Source of the DNA: Aurantiochytrium sp. KH105
Lineage: Eukaryota; Sar; Bigyra; Thraustochytrida; Thraustochytriidae
Reading direction: 5' to 3'
DNA: 64,000 bases
NCBI GenBank assembly: GCA_003116975.1
Contig: BGKB01000089.1
Coordinates: 62,001-126,000 of the forward strand
Each line of letters begins with the position of its first letter. Within the stretch, counting starts at the first letter, position 1. A model generated the notes under the pieces. That model did not search any database and had not been told where the DNA came from. It saw nothing but the letters and a program-made list of their open reading frames with translations. Shown here in pieces: positions 28,150-37,728 of the stretch. A program made the translations under genes and the position numbers.

Positions 28150-30219
28150 TTAGCCGAGCCACTCCGAGAAAAAGTCGTTGCCCTTGTCTGTAAGGTGATG
28201 AAATGTAAACATAGCAAGATTCGTGAGTTAAATGCGTCGAGACGATGCAAGCGAGCGTGGAAAAGTAACGTACCATCAACAATGATAAAGGCAGGGAAGT
28301 TCTCGACGCGAATCTTGTGCACGGCCTCCATGCCAAGCTCGTGCATGTCGATAACCTCGACGCTCTTGATGGCCTCCTTGGCAAGAATAGCGGCGGGACC
28401 ACCAATCGAGCCAAGGTAGAAGCCACCATGCTTCTTGCAGGCGTCCGTGACCATCTTGGAACGGTTGCCCTTTGCAAGCATGATCATGGAGCCACCGTTG
28501 GCCTGGAACTGGTTCGTGTACGGGTCCATGCGTCCAGCAGCTGAGACAAATTGTTGCAAACGCAAAAGTGTTAGTATCGGAATTGTTCGAACGGAGAAAA
28601 GGAAAGGCAACAGAAACAAGCGTCCGAGAAAAAGAAGGTTCTCGAGGCGAAAACAAGTCAAGGGAAGTGGAAAACGTACTGGTGGGACCAAAGCTGCCAC
28701 TGGCGTAGCCGTCCGGGGTCTTGGCGGGACCCGCGTAGTACACTGGGTGCTTGAGCATGTACTCGGGCATGCCCTCGCCGTTCTCAATACGCTCCTTGAT
28801 CTTAGCGTGTGCAATGTCACGCGCCACGATGAGCGTACCGGTGAGGCTGAGGCGAGTCTTGATCGGGTACTGGGTAAGCTCCGCAAGAACATCAGCCATG
28901 GGGCGGTCGAGGTTGACTTCAACGGTGTTCGTGTCTTCCAAATGCTGGTCCGTGACGTCCGGGAGGAACTGCGAGGGGTTGGTCTCGAGGCGCTCGAGGA
29001 AGACACCGTCCTTGGTGATCTTGGCCTTGGCCTGGCGATCCGCAGAGCACGAAACACCGAGACCGACGGGGCACGAGGCGCCGTGGCGCGGAAGACGGAT
29101 GACGCGGAAGTCATGGCAAAAGTACTTGCCGCCGACCTGGGCGCCAATGCCGAGGTTGCGCGTGATCTCGAGGATCTGCTGCTCCATTTCAATGTCGCGG
29201 AAGGCACGGCCGAGCTCGTTACCCGTGGTGGGCAAGTCATCGTAGTAAAGGGCGGAGGCGAGCTTGACGGTCTTGAGGTTCTGCTCCGCAGAGAGACCGC
29301 CAATGACGAGAGCGCCCTTGTAAGGCGGGCACGCGGCCGTGCCGAGCTGGAGCAGAGAGGCCTTGACAAAGTCCATCATGGATTTGGGGTTGAGAAGAGC
29401 CTTGGTCTGCTGGTACAGAAAGGTCTTGTTCGCCGAGCCACCGCCCTTGGCCATAAAGTGAAAGTGGTACTCGTTACCCTTGGTGGCAAAGAGGTCGAAC
29501 TGCGCCGGAAGGTTGCACGCGGTGTTCTTCTCCGTGTACATGTCAAGGGGCGCGACCTGGCTGTAGCGCAGGTTGCTGAGCGTGTAGGTGTCGTAGACGC
29601 CGTGCGAGAGCGCCTTTTCGTCCTCGCCGTCCGTAAAGACGTGCTGGCCGCGCTTTCCCATGACGATGGCCGTACCCGTGTCCTGGCAGCTGGGAAGGAC
29701 CATATCGGCAGCCACGACAGCGTTCTTGAGCAGCTGGAGGGCGACAAAGCGGTCGTTGTCCGAGGCCTCTGGGTCATCGAGGATCTTGCGCAAATGCCCG
29801 AGGTGCGTGGGGCGCAGCAGGTGCGAGATGTCGTGAAGGGCCGCGGCCGCCAGCTTGCGGAGGGCCTCGGGCTCTACTTTGAGGCACTCCTCGCCGCTGG
29901 GGAGGGTGAAGGTGCTCACGTGCTCGCTGGCGTCGTCAAGCCTGTAATACGGTGTGTCGACCGGGTTGGCGTGCTCAAAGAGCTCCTGGTACTGAAAGGG
30001 CACCGGGGCCTTGGCCTTCATCTTTTGCTGCGGCACGGCATGGCGGCCCGAGTGGTTCTTGATGACGACGCCCTCGAAGGCGCCCTCGCCCGAGGCCGAG
30101 GACGACGAGGACGCAAAGGCCCTCGTCGCCGTGCCGAGGTTCGTGTTCGCGCTGCGCGAGGCCGCGGCCACTGGTCGTGCCTGACGCAGCAGGCGGTGCC
30201 AGGGAGACACCTTCATCAT
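28150..30219 (-). CDS. Class I (4Fe-4S) fumarate hydratase, mitochondrial, three exons
   Basis: Catalyses fumarate + water to malate in the TCA cycle. Exons on the minus strand are 30219-28680, 28540-28274 and 28187-28150; both introns have GT/AG ends. Joined, they give 614 aa. The junctions restore the conserved text GSFGPTTAGRMDPY and [15 protein letters not shown], which an unspliced reading destroys. Cluster cysteines by analogy with bacterial FumA are C178 ([10 protein letters not shown]), C297 (TAACPPYKG) and C383 (GASCPVGLG); the 119-residue spacing of the first two matches FumA. Residues 1-36 are basic, Ser/Ala-rich and lack acidic residues ([16 protein letters not shown]), a typical mitochondrial presequence. 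The start is the ATG at 30219; the frame further upstream begins only at TTG. Confidence 0.93.
28188..28273 (-). other. Fumarase intron 2 (86 nt)
   Basis: Begins GTACGT (28273) and ends TTACAG (28188). It interrupts the codon for Asp in VDDKGN after its first base. Removing it restores the conserved class I fumarase C-terminus. Confidence 0.9.
28541..28679 (-). other. Fumarase intron 1 (139 nt)
   Basis: Begins GTACGT at 28679 and ends TCTCAG at 28541. Removing it joins GGT CCC ACC A to CT GCT GGA CGC, restoring GPTTAGRMDPY of the family. Confidence 0.9.
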
Positions 30220-31565
30220 CCCGCTCCTCGCCTCGCCTCGCTGCCTCGCTCGCTGCCTCGCTCGCTCGCTCGCTCGCAGCCGGAGCGCGCAGACCAAGCT
30301 CCCGCTCGCAGTCGGTCGTGCCGAGCGCGCGCGAGAGACGCTCTCTCGCGGGCGCCGGTGCTCAGAGCGCGGCGCAGGTCTCGCCCGGTATCGAGGTCTG
30401 CCGCACGTTCATTCGCGGGTCCAGACTCGCGGGCGGCCGCGCGGCCCGCACCGGACCCGGGCGCCGCCGCCGGCCGGCCGGGCCGCGGACCAGCGCCGCC
30501 GCCGCGCGCGTCCCCGGGTCCGGTGCGCGCCGCGCGCGGCTGCCGCGCCGCCGCCGCGCGGAGGGGGGCAGTCTGGGAGACTCGCGGCGCCGCCCCAAGA
30601 CACCAAAAACCCGCTGCTTTCTACCAGCTAGCTCGCGGCCGCTGCAGTTTGGCTGGCTGGCCGGCCGGCCGCGCGCGCGGGCTGAGGCGCCGCGCCGCCC
30701 AGGCTGCTCCGCCGCGCCGCGCGCCCTGCCGCCGGCGGCACGGCGCCCGCGCCGGCGCCGCCGGCGCCCGCGGGGAGGCCCCGCGCATTCGAGGGGCGGC
30801 TTCGCGGCAGTTAGGTTAGTATCCTGGAGGCCGGCGGCGGCGGCACGCCTGGAAGGACTGGAACGCTGGGAAGGTGCGGAACGCAGGAAGGGCGGAGAAG
30901 GGCTGGAACGCGTGGAACGCGTGGAAGGTGTGGAAGAAACGAGGTGGCAAAGGGCACGCGCATGGAGCAGTACAAGCACGAGCACGGGCACGAGCACGAG
31001 CAGGAGCAGCGGCAGCAGACCCTGTCGCGGACGAAGGAACGGGCGGGAGAGGAGACGGAGGCCGACGGCAGGCCCGCGCGGACGCTCGCAGGCGCGCAGG
31101 CGCGAAGGCGCGGCAGCAAGGAGGAGCGCAGACAGGATCGACAGGGTGAACGAGCGCGCGTCTCCGGATAGGTTGGAGTGGAACGCCGGGTCTGCTGGTC
31201 TGCTGGCTGCTGGCTGTCTCTCTGCGGACCTGTGTACACTTGCCAGCCTGCCGGCTTGGGTCTGCTCTGCTGCGTGCGGACGGCCGAGGCCAGCGTGGCG
31301 CATACTCTTCGCTGTTCGAACGACCTGCTTGGCGCGTTCCGACGAAAGAGAGAGGTCTGTCAGATCACAATCAATCAGACAATCAATCAATCTATCAGTC
31401 AGTCAGTCAATCATCGTCTTGTCTCTCCACGTTGGAGACCGTCTCTCTCCCGGTAACAAACAGCGAAAATCATAAACATCCCTTCGCCCCGGCGCCAAAC
31501 GAAACAGGTGATAGCAGTGCTCGGCGCGTAGTGCTCGAGGCCAAGTTTTCATTCCAGCAGAAATC
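30220..31565. other. Divergent GC-rich intergenic region (fumarase / GDP-mannose transporter)
   Basis: About 1.35 kb, extremely CpG-rich between 30400 and 30790. It opens with CTCGCTCG-type repeats (30225-30280) directly upstream of the fumarase ATG and ends with CAATCA repeats (31370-31410). Long open frames on both strands are composition-driven. Probable CpG-rich bidirectional promoter. Confidence 0.5.
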
Positions 31566-32774
31566 ATGATGGAGGAAACGAGGTCAGAGCGACGACAGGA
31601 TCCGATGCGTGGTCGGAGCTCCTCCAGCGTGACCGAGGCCGGCTTTGGAGAGGCAGAGCTGGATAACCTCATGGACGGTCTCATCGGACCGCAAGACTCG
31701 AAAAAAGACAGCGCTCCTCGCTCCAAGGGTCTCGCCGCATGGCTAGAGCGTCTCAAGATGCTCTGCGGCACAGCCGTGCTGAGCTGTCTGATCTACAGCA
31801 CGTTCTCGATCGGCATGACGCTCGTCAACAAGGTCATCCTTACAACGTACCACTTTCACCATCACATGGTGCTCCTTTTGTACCAGAATGCCATGAGCGT
31901 GCTCTTGTTACAATTTGCGCGCTGGATGGGCTGGGTCCAGTTTGCCTCGCTGCAGACGCGCCAACTCATCGCCTGGATCCCGCTGAATTTCCTCTTTGTA
32001 GGCATGCTTCTCACCTCGTTCTTTAGTCTCAACCTTCTCTCTGTGCCCATGGCCACCATCTTCAAGAACTCCACGAATATTCTCATTACCATGGGCGATT
32101 ATGTCTTTTACGGACGCCGCGTTTCGCAAGGCATTGCAGGCAGCCTCGGGCTCATGTTTGTAGGTGCCGTGCTGGCCGGCCGCAGCGACCTTGAGTTCAA
32201 CACACTGGGTTACTTTTGGGCAGCTTGCAACTGCGCAATCACAGCAGCCTACGTTCTCTACATGCCACGCGCAATGGCGGACTCTAAACTCAACGCCTTT
32301 GGCCGCGTTTACTACAACAATCTCCTCTCTCTTCCACTCGTCATCGTCACGGACTTGGTGGTCACCAGCGATATCCAGAGCATGTTTCAGAGCTTTGATT
32401 CACCCTCCTCGCCCGAAATCACGGGCGAGACAGACTATGGATTCATTGCGACTGTTCTGGTGAGCGGTTGCATTGGCTTCTTCCTCAGCCTTTCTTCCTT
32501 TCAGTGCGTGCAATCGACCTCACCCACCACGTATGCCATGGTCGGGGCCATGAACAAGATCCCTCTGGCCATCATTGGCATTATCATGTTCAACACGCAG
32601 CTCAACTCCCAGTCTGTCATCTTCATTTCCATCTCGCTTGCCGCGGGAACATTGTACGCGTATTCCAAGTCCAAGCTCGGATCGCCTGTTGCCTCGTCAA
32701 CGCCGCAAGCATCTGCTGCAACGTCGAAAATGGCCTCGCTCCAGCCCGGGGCTGTGAAGCTTGCGGCGAGCTAG
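31566..32774 (+). CDS. GDP-mannose transporter (nucleotide-sugar transporter, VRG4/GONST1 type)
   Basis: A 402-aa Golgi membrane protein with about ten TM segments, importing GDP-mannose in exchange for GMP. Recognisable motifs: TFSIGMTLVNKVIL, the VRG4-like block ATIFKNSTNILITMGDYVFYG, the YYNNLLSLP motif, and YAMVGAMNKIP, which corresponds to the nucleotide-binding GALNK motif with Leu to Met. The N-terminal 60 residues are cytosolic and acidic/Ser-rich. Two ATGs in a row open the frame (31566 and 31569). A short Ser/Ala-rich tail follows the last TM. It is the expected donor supply for Golgi mannosylation. Confidence 0.88.
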   Translation: MMEETRSERRQDPMRGRSSSSVTEAGFGEAELDNLMDGLIGPQDSKKDSAPRSKGLAAWLERLKMLCGTAVLSCLIYSTFSIGMTLVNKVILTTYHFHHHMVLLLYQNAMSVLLLQFARWMGWVQFASLQTRQLIAWIPLNFLFVGMLLTSFFSLNLLSVPMATIFKNSTNILITMGDYVFYGRRVSQGIAGSLGLMFVGAVLAGRSDLEFNTLGYFWAACNCAITAAYVLYMPRAMADSKLNAFGRVYYNNLLSLPLVIVTDLVVTSDIQSMFQSFDSPSSPEITGETDYGFIATVLVSGCIGFFLSLSSFQCVQSTSPTTYAMVGAMNKIPLAIIGIIMFNTQLNSQSVIFISISLAAGTLYAYSKSKLGSPVASSTPQASAATSKMASLQPGAVKLAAS

Positions 32775-33452
32775 AAGATCTATCAAAGACAGCTGTACTC
32801 TCTCTTCTCTTTTTGCTTCTTCGTGCGAGCAGCGCCGCAAACGACAGTGACAAGAATGAGCTTCACGCACACACTTTAGAGAATCCACACAAAATGGCGG
32901 TCTCACTTCGAGGACAAGAGCCCACGGAGACTGTGACTTCCATTGACTCTGTATCGATTCAGGACTGTCAATACAGCGTGAGCGGAGAAGGGGCAAGGGC
33001 GAGTTGGCGCGATTCATTGGGCGCAGCCAACGCTGGACGGTACGCTGCGATGAAGACTTTACAATCTACATTGTGCCGAAAGCTCCACAAGTGCGATGAG
33101 ATGATATCTTCATTTCCCCAAACGCAAAGAATCGCTTACCAGCCCAGTCACGCATCTCTTGTGTCTGCGGAGTTAGGTGGGCGAGCTAGCGAGATAGCTT
33201 TGTGACGAAAATAATTCTCGTGAATCCCAGTGATTGATCGATGTTCCAAGACCATCGAAAGCAAGATCATGATAACTATTTACTTGAAAGAGGCAAGTAG
33301 GCCAAGGAGCTAATCATGAAAAAAAGCAAAATGTGAGGATCACCATCTTTTATCATCTTTTCCTTGCAAGGTAAAAGAAGGCAGGAAGGCACGAGTCATT
33401 CGCCAGATAATAGGCATTTTAATGAAATCTTGAGACCGATGAGGCAAGTGGG
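32775..33452. other. Convergent intergenic region
   Basis: 3' flanks of the transporter and the Ppx/GppA-like gene. AT-richer after 33200. No supported gene; apparent + strand frames through here overlap the transporter out of phase. Confidence 0.5.
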
Positions 33453-34478
33453 CTATGCCGCTGCAGCCTGCGAAAGCAAGACGCCAAGACAAGATCCCGT
33501 GGAGGGACAATACTCAAAGGCCTTCACGTTGAAGATCTCCATTACCGTGGACACGAGCACAAGCTTGGAGACCACCATGCTTGGCTGCAGCGCGCGCGTA
33601 TAGCCAAGCCCAATGAGCGCCTCGTCGTCGAGGTTAAGATGCCGTCCAATGGCAGCGTCGAGCGCTTCTCTTTGCACCACATGAGGCGCAGCGTCGCTTC
33701 CAATCGCCAAGCGAGCAATGTTAAACGCACAGGTATCGCCTCCGATGGCCACCACACGAGAGGTCTCGCTCCCAATGGGGCAGTCGCCCTTGTCGAGAGG
33801 TTCGAGAGTTTTGCGAATAAAGTCTCGCAGGCCATCAACATGCGAGGCCTGGACCGGGTTCGGCGAGACTGCCGAGGAGAATTCACGGCCTTGCAAACGG
33901 ACCAGTGCGGCCGTGACAGTTGAAGTGCCCATGGGGCCCTTGAAGAGTTGGCTGCCCTGGTTCCACGACAATTGAAAGGAACCCCCGCCGCTGTCCCAGC
34001 ACACGAGATCTTTTGCAGCTTCCTCGGACGGAGACATGCCTGTCACCGCACATGCAGTCGCCCAACCTAGCTTGCCCTCCTCGGCCTGCGAGATGAGTCG
34101 AACATTGATATCGTCTTGTTCTCGTAGGGCATCAAGAAAGGCTGGCCCGTCCTTGGCGAGACGAAAGACAGCCGTGCCGACGCCTTCAAGATTCGGGGCG
34201 CCAAGATTCAAGGCCGCCTTCTTGTACTCTTGTAGTGCGTCGTGGCACTCTTGCAGAGCAACAGCGCCAATTTCTCCTTCTCCCGCTGCCGTCGCGGTTT
34301 CCGCCCCTTCGGCTTTGGACGTCGAAGACTCGAGCGCGTGCGCGAGGAGCACCTCGGTTTCGCGATGCAGCAAGACCTCGTCGATCGCGAGGCCGCCAGC
34401 CTTTTGCGCCAATCGGGCCACCACGAGCTTGGTCGACCCGCTGCCCACGTCCACCGCTGCGCGCACTGCGCCCTGCAT
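33453..34478 (-). CDS. Ppx/GppA phosphatase family protein
   Basis: A 341-aa protein of the ASKHA-fold Ppx/GppA family (exopolyphosphatase / guanosine pentaphosphate phosphohydrolase). Phosphate-binding motifs are visible: VDVGSGSTKLVVARL at the N-terminus (family: DIGSNSxRLxV), a middle VFRLAKDGPAFL (family: TxAxRxAxNxxxFL), DSGGGSFQLSW, and VVAIGGDTCAFNIARL. It fits the N-terminal catalytic two-domain unit only; no HD domain follows. The substrate (polyphosphate or other phosphoanhydride) is unknown. The start is an ATG six residues before the first motif. No targeting signal is obvious. Confidence 0.75.
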   Translation of the reverse strand: MQGAVRAAVDVGSGSTKLVVARLAQKAGGLAIDEVLLHRETEVLLAHALESSTSKAEGAETATAAGEGEIGAVALQECHDALQEYKKAALNLGAPNLEGVGTAVFRLAKDGPAFLDALREQDDINVRLISQAEEGKLGWATACAVTGMSPSEEAAKDLVCWDSGGGSFQLSWNQGSQLFKGPMGTSTVTAALVRLQGREFSSAVSPNPVQASHVDGLRDFIRKTLEPLDKGDCPIGSETSRVVAIGGDTCAFNIARLAIGSDAAPHVVQREALDAAIGRHLNLDDEALIGLGYTRALQPSMVVSKLVLVSTVMEIFNVKAFEYCPSTGSCLGVLLSQAAAA

Positions 34479-35702
34479 CCTCGCACGTCTGCACGTCTCG
34501 GTTCGCGTTCGAAGATTGCGCAGTCATGTCAGTCAGTCAGAGAGCGTCGTCATCATCCATAAGACCTGACAACTGCGGAGAGGATGACGTACCAGATCTA
34601 CTACTTTTTTCAAGCCAAGCAAGGCAAGGAGTCTTGTTATAGCAGATCTACGTACCACGTACACCAAGCGCTCCAGAGAACAGGAAATAGAAGAGGAAAA
34701 GGAGGAGGAAAAGGCAAGTGCGGCGTCGGCGGTGGTGCATGCAAGTCCAGCACAAACAAAAAAAGATCGTAAACCCTGGTCGCGAACCGAAAACCCCTGG
34801 CTAAATTTCGTCCCGTTTTTCGGGACGAAATCATCGGCGAAATAGTTTTGCCGAAACGGGGTGTAGTCTCGGCCCGAAAAACGGGACGAAATATCTAAAA
34901 ATCAGAAAAGTCATTGAAAGAAATACCCCAGATCAAATTTAAATCTCGCGCGTTGGCATGGTTATTCCCACGATACCCCTCCGTCGCCATGCAAGTTTTC
35001 GGGGAGATTCATCCGGTAGACATGATCAAGCATGATCTGCAAAGTGGGTACTTGTTGGCATTGTAGCGGGAGCCTAACCACCGCTCTTCGTTGATAGCTG
35101 CGACGGCTGCACAGCCTTACCTTGGCGTCGCGTTGCGACGCGCAACGACGAGATCACCCAGCAGACGTGCCGCAGCTGTTCTCGCATCATCCTTCTTCGC
35201 GCTGTGGTCGGCAGCGCAAGTTCGTCCACGCCATGACGCACGCCTTTGAGGATGGTGACGTGCGAGCGCCGCAGCAATAAATTCTCCGAGCGCAACGCAA
35301 TTCTTAAATTTACTACACGAAACTCCAGTAAGAGGGTCTTAGTCATATTAGCCTTAATTAATTTCGTCCCGTTTTTCGGGACGAGACCTATTCTGACCAA
35401 ATAGACCACTTTATACTCGCAGCCGCCAAGTCAGTCTTTCATCTAAATCTCAATCAAAAACACTTTTCAGAATCTCAAACTTTAGTATAGTAATCTAGAC
35501 ATGGAAACCTAGCTTTGCGCTCAATTTCATAACACGCGGTGTAGATCTGATCATGCCCAGACGGATAACGTGAGCAGAGATTTCGTCCCAATTTCGTCCC
35601 GTTTTATGTGGCTAGCCAGGGTTATGGAAAGGAGAGAAAATTAACATACTTTTACGCACACAAATGCACGTCTACAGATCCCGACCTTGGGTCTCTCAAT
35701 GC
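34479..35702. other. Intergenic region holding an AT-rich repeat-bounded insertion
   Basis: The first 290 bp is upstream of the Ppx/GppA gene. The rest is almost entirely the candidate transposable element at 34772-35623. The short remainder leads to the stop codon of the ADF-H gene. No host gene is supported. Confidence 0.6.
34772..35623. mobile_element. Candidate non-autonomous DNA transposon (about 850 bp)
   Basis: The ends are inverted: AACCCTGG at 34772-34779 and CCAGGGTT at 35616-35623. Just inside each end, and twice more inside, is the motif TTTCGTCCCG or its complement CGGGACGAAA. It occurs as near-perfect hairpins at 34804-34830 and 35359-35385, as a single copy at 34880-34892, and doubled at 35580-35602. 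The stretch is visibly AT-richer than its neighbours. No transposase is encoded. The flank is TA-like on both sides (GTA before, TTA across the right end), so a TA target duplication is possible but not proven. Confidence 0.5.
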
Positions 35703-37160
35703 TTACACCATCTGGGCCTCATAACCGGCGGTAATCTCGTCGCGCGAGGACCCATCGAGGTTAAAATGGTAAGGAGAAAAGAACGCAGAAGCAGCTCCAA
35801 CAAGAATGCCAGCATTTCCTGCCTTTGTCATGCTCACATCAGCACCTTGCCACCGGACCAAAAAGAACCTTACGACCGTGGAGCGGTCAATGACCTGTTC
35901 AGCACGGAAGATGCCGTACATGATCTTGGAGGGGTCGAGCTCGTCAAGGAGCTCATCCATACCGCCCGTTCCGGAATTAGAAAAGTCGAGCTTGAGATCG
36001 TGATTCTGACCAATCAACTCCGCGATGACCCAGTTCGTCTCCGTTGCATCGTTGCGCACATCAGCGATCGCTTCGCTGAGCTCCTCCTTGTTGGTGAACT
36101 CGAGCGACAATTTGCCCTTGTTCGCGCCACCGAGAAAACTGCGCGCGAAAAAGGACTTTCGCTTCTCCTGCTTGCGCTCCGTGACGTGGGACATGGTGCC
36201 GGACTTGCTCGCAATCTTTTCGAGCGCAATTTCCTCCGTAAGCTCCTCCGGTTCCGAAATGTGAAAATCCTCGTGGAACGGACGGAAGAGAGGCGTGATC
36301 GCGCCCTTGTGGGTGGCGATCATAGCCTTGGCCATTGGCGGGACGTAGTCGGGGGTGTGCACGACGAAGCAGAATCGCGTCGCGCTGATCTTGTCAATCT
36401 GCTCCTGCACACGAAAGAGTCCGTACGAGACTTGAGTCTCGTTGGTGTGCGAAAGCATCTCGCTCACGTCGCCTTCACCCTTGCTATTAAAAGTCAGAGT
36501 ATCCTTGTTCACATAGGTGGCTAGGCACCAGCGAATGGGTGATGCGTCATCGCGGACCTCGGCAAGGGCGGCTGCGAGCTCCTGATCGGCGCCCTCGGTC
36601 CACTTAATATTGGCACCCTTGATGACCTTGAACTCGTTGCGCGAGTCGGGCTTGACAACCTCGCGCGTCTTGTTCCAGCCGACCTTGTTTCCGCCAAGGT
36701 ACATGGTGATGGACTTGCGCGTCGTCACGCGATCGGCGGTCTGCGTGATCTTGGCGAGCATATCGTGAATGATCTCGTCCGAGATCTCGTCCTCATCGTT
36801 GATATCCATGTCGGTGTGGTAGCTCGAAAAGAGCTTTTTGACTTGGCCATCGTAGCGCCCGATCTTCATCTTGCGCTTGAGAGGAATCGCGTCTGGCCGC
36901 CACAGCACAAAGATGAACTTGGTCGTGTCGGCGGCCACCTGGCCCACCTTTTCCACCATGAATTGGCATCTCAGGAGCCCGTACGCAACATCGGAGCTGG
37001 GCAGGGCCGCCTTGAGCCCCGCGACGCCCTCGCTGCCGCACGCGATCACCTTGAGCGTGTCGTCGTCCTCGTACCCGGCCAGCATAAAGTTCTCAGGCGC
37101 CGCGTCGCTCCGCACGCTCGCCAACGCCTCGGTCACGTCCTCCGGCACATTCAGCGCCAT
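35703..37160 (-). CDS. Triple ADF-H (coactosin/cofilin-like) domain protein
   Basis: A 485-aa protein made of three consecutive actin-depolymerising-factor homology domains, at about residues 5-140, 190-325 and 355-480. Each has the same order of features: a first helix followed by RxDAxxxxW/F (VRSDAAPENFMLAGY; VRDDASPIRWCLATY; VRNDATETNWVIAEL), then AYGLLRCQF / SYGLFRVQE / MYGIFRAEQ, FIFVLWRPD / FCFVVHTPD / FFLVRWQGA, and a terminal F(S/R)PYH-type helix start. The pattern is closest to coactosin-type ADF-H domains, which bind F-actin. The linkers are short and basic. The start is the only ATG available; the frame runs 500 bp further upstream without another. No other domain is present. Confidence 0.85.
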   Translation of the reverse strand: MALNVPEDVTEALASVRSDAAPENFMLAGYEDDDTLKVIACGSEGVAGLKAALPSSDVAYGLLRCQFMVEKVGQVAADTTKFIFVLWRPDAIPLKRKMKIGRYDGQVKKLFSSYHTDMDINDEDEISDEIIHDMLAKITQTADRVTTRKSITMYLGGNKVGWNKTREVVKPDSRNEFKVIKGANIKWTEGADQELAAALAEVRDDASPIRWCLATYVNKDTLTFNSKGEGDVSEMLSHTNETQVSYGLFRVQEQIDKISATRFCFVVHTPDYVPPMAKAMIATHKGAITPLFRPFHEDFHISEPEELTEEIALEKIASKSGTMSHVTERKQEKRKSFFARSFLGGANKGKLSLEFTNKEELSEAIADVRNDATETNWVIAELIGQNHDLKLDFSNSGTGGMDELLDELDPSKIMYGIFRAEQVIDRSTVVRFFLVRWQGADVSMTKAGNAGILVGAASAFFSPYHFNLDGSSRDEITAGYEAQMV

Positions 37161-37728
37161 CCTGCTGCTGCTCTTGCTCTCGCTCTTGCTGCTGCTCCTG
37201 GCTTTCCCACTCTCCGAGCGACGCCTCCGCTTCCTCGCTCGCGCTCTGCTTCTCGCTCGCGAAGCCTCTTTGCCTCGCGCCCTCGCTCGCCGGGACTGTA
37301 CTACAGCAGCAGCAGCAGCAGCAAGCACGTGCCCCCTTCCTCCGACCGACCGGAGTGTGCACCTGCACACCGCGTGTGCGAAGTGGATTCCTTTCCTGGT
37401 CTTGACTCGCGGCTTTGGATAAAGGAGCGAAGAAGAAGCCACTGCCGAAAGAGCATGAGCGTGGGACAACCCTCGGGGAGAAGCCAGACGAGTGGCCGGT
37501 GTCCATGTCCAAGTTTGCTTGAGCGCGCGCGCCCGTCCATGATTTCTCGCTTCAAGCAACAGCGAGTGACTGCTGCTGCAGGTTTTAGGAGCCGGCTTTT
37601 GGACGCGGGTTTGCCAAAGGAAGGAAAAGGTCGAGCTTGATCGCTCACTGATAAGACTGTCCAAGCAAGAACTCGAAGAAGCAGCATTCTTTCTTTCTCT
37701 CCTGCGACTACTACTAGGCCCACTACCA
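37161..37728. other. Intergenic region upstream of the ADF-H gene
   Basis: 568 bp between two minus-strand genes. GC-rich, with CTGCTGCTCTTGCTCTCG repeats before the ATG. The ADF-H frame is open through most of it, but without an ATG. No supported gene. Confidence 0.5.

Noticed and set aside
28435..30819. 794-residue + strand frame antisense to fumarase and its upstream region
   Set aside because: Overlaps conserved fumarase exons; the translation resembles no protein, and the later part is Arg/Ala repeat sequence.
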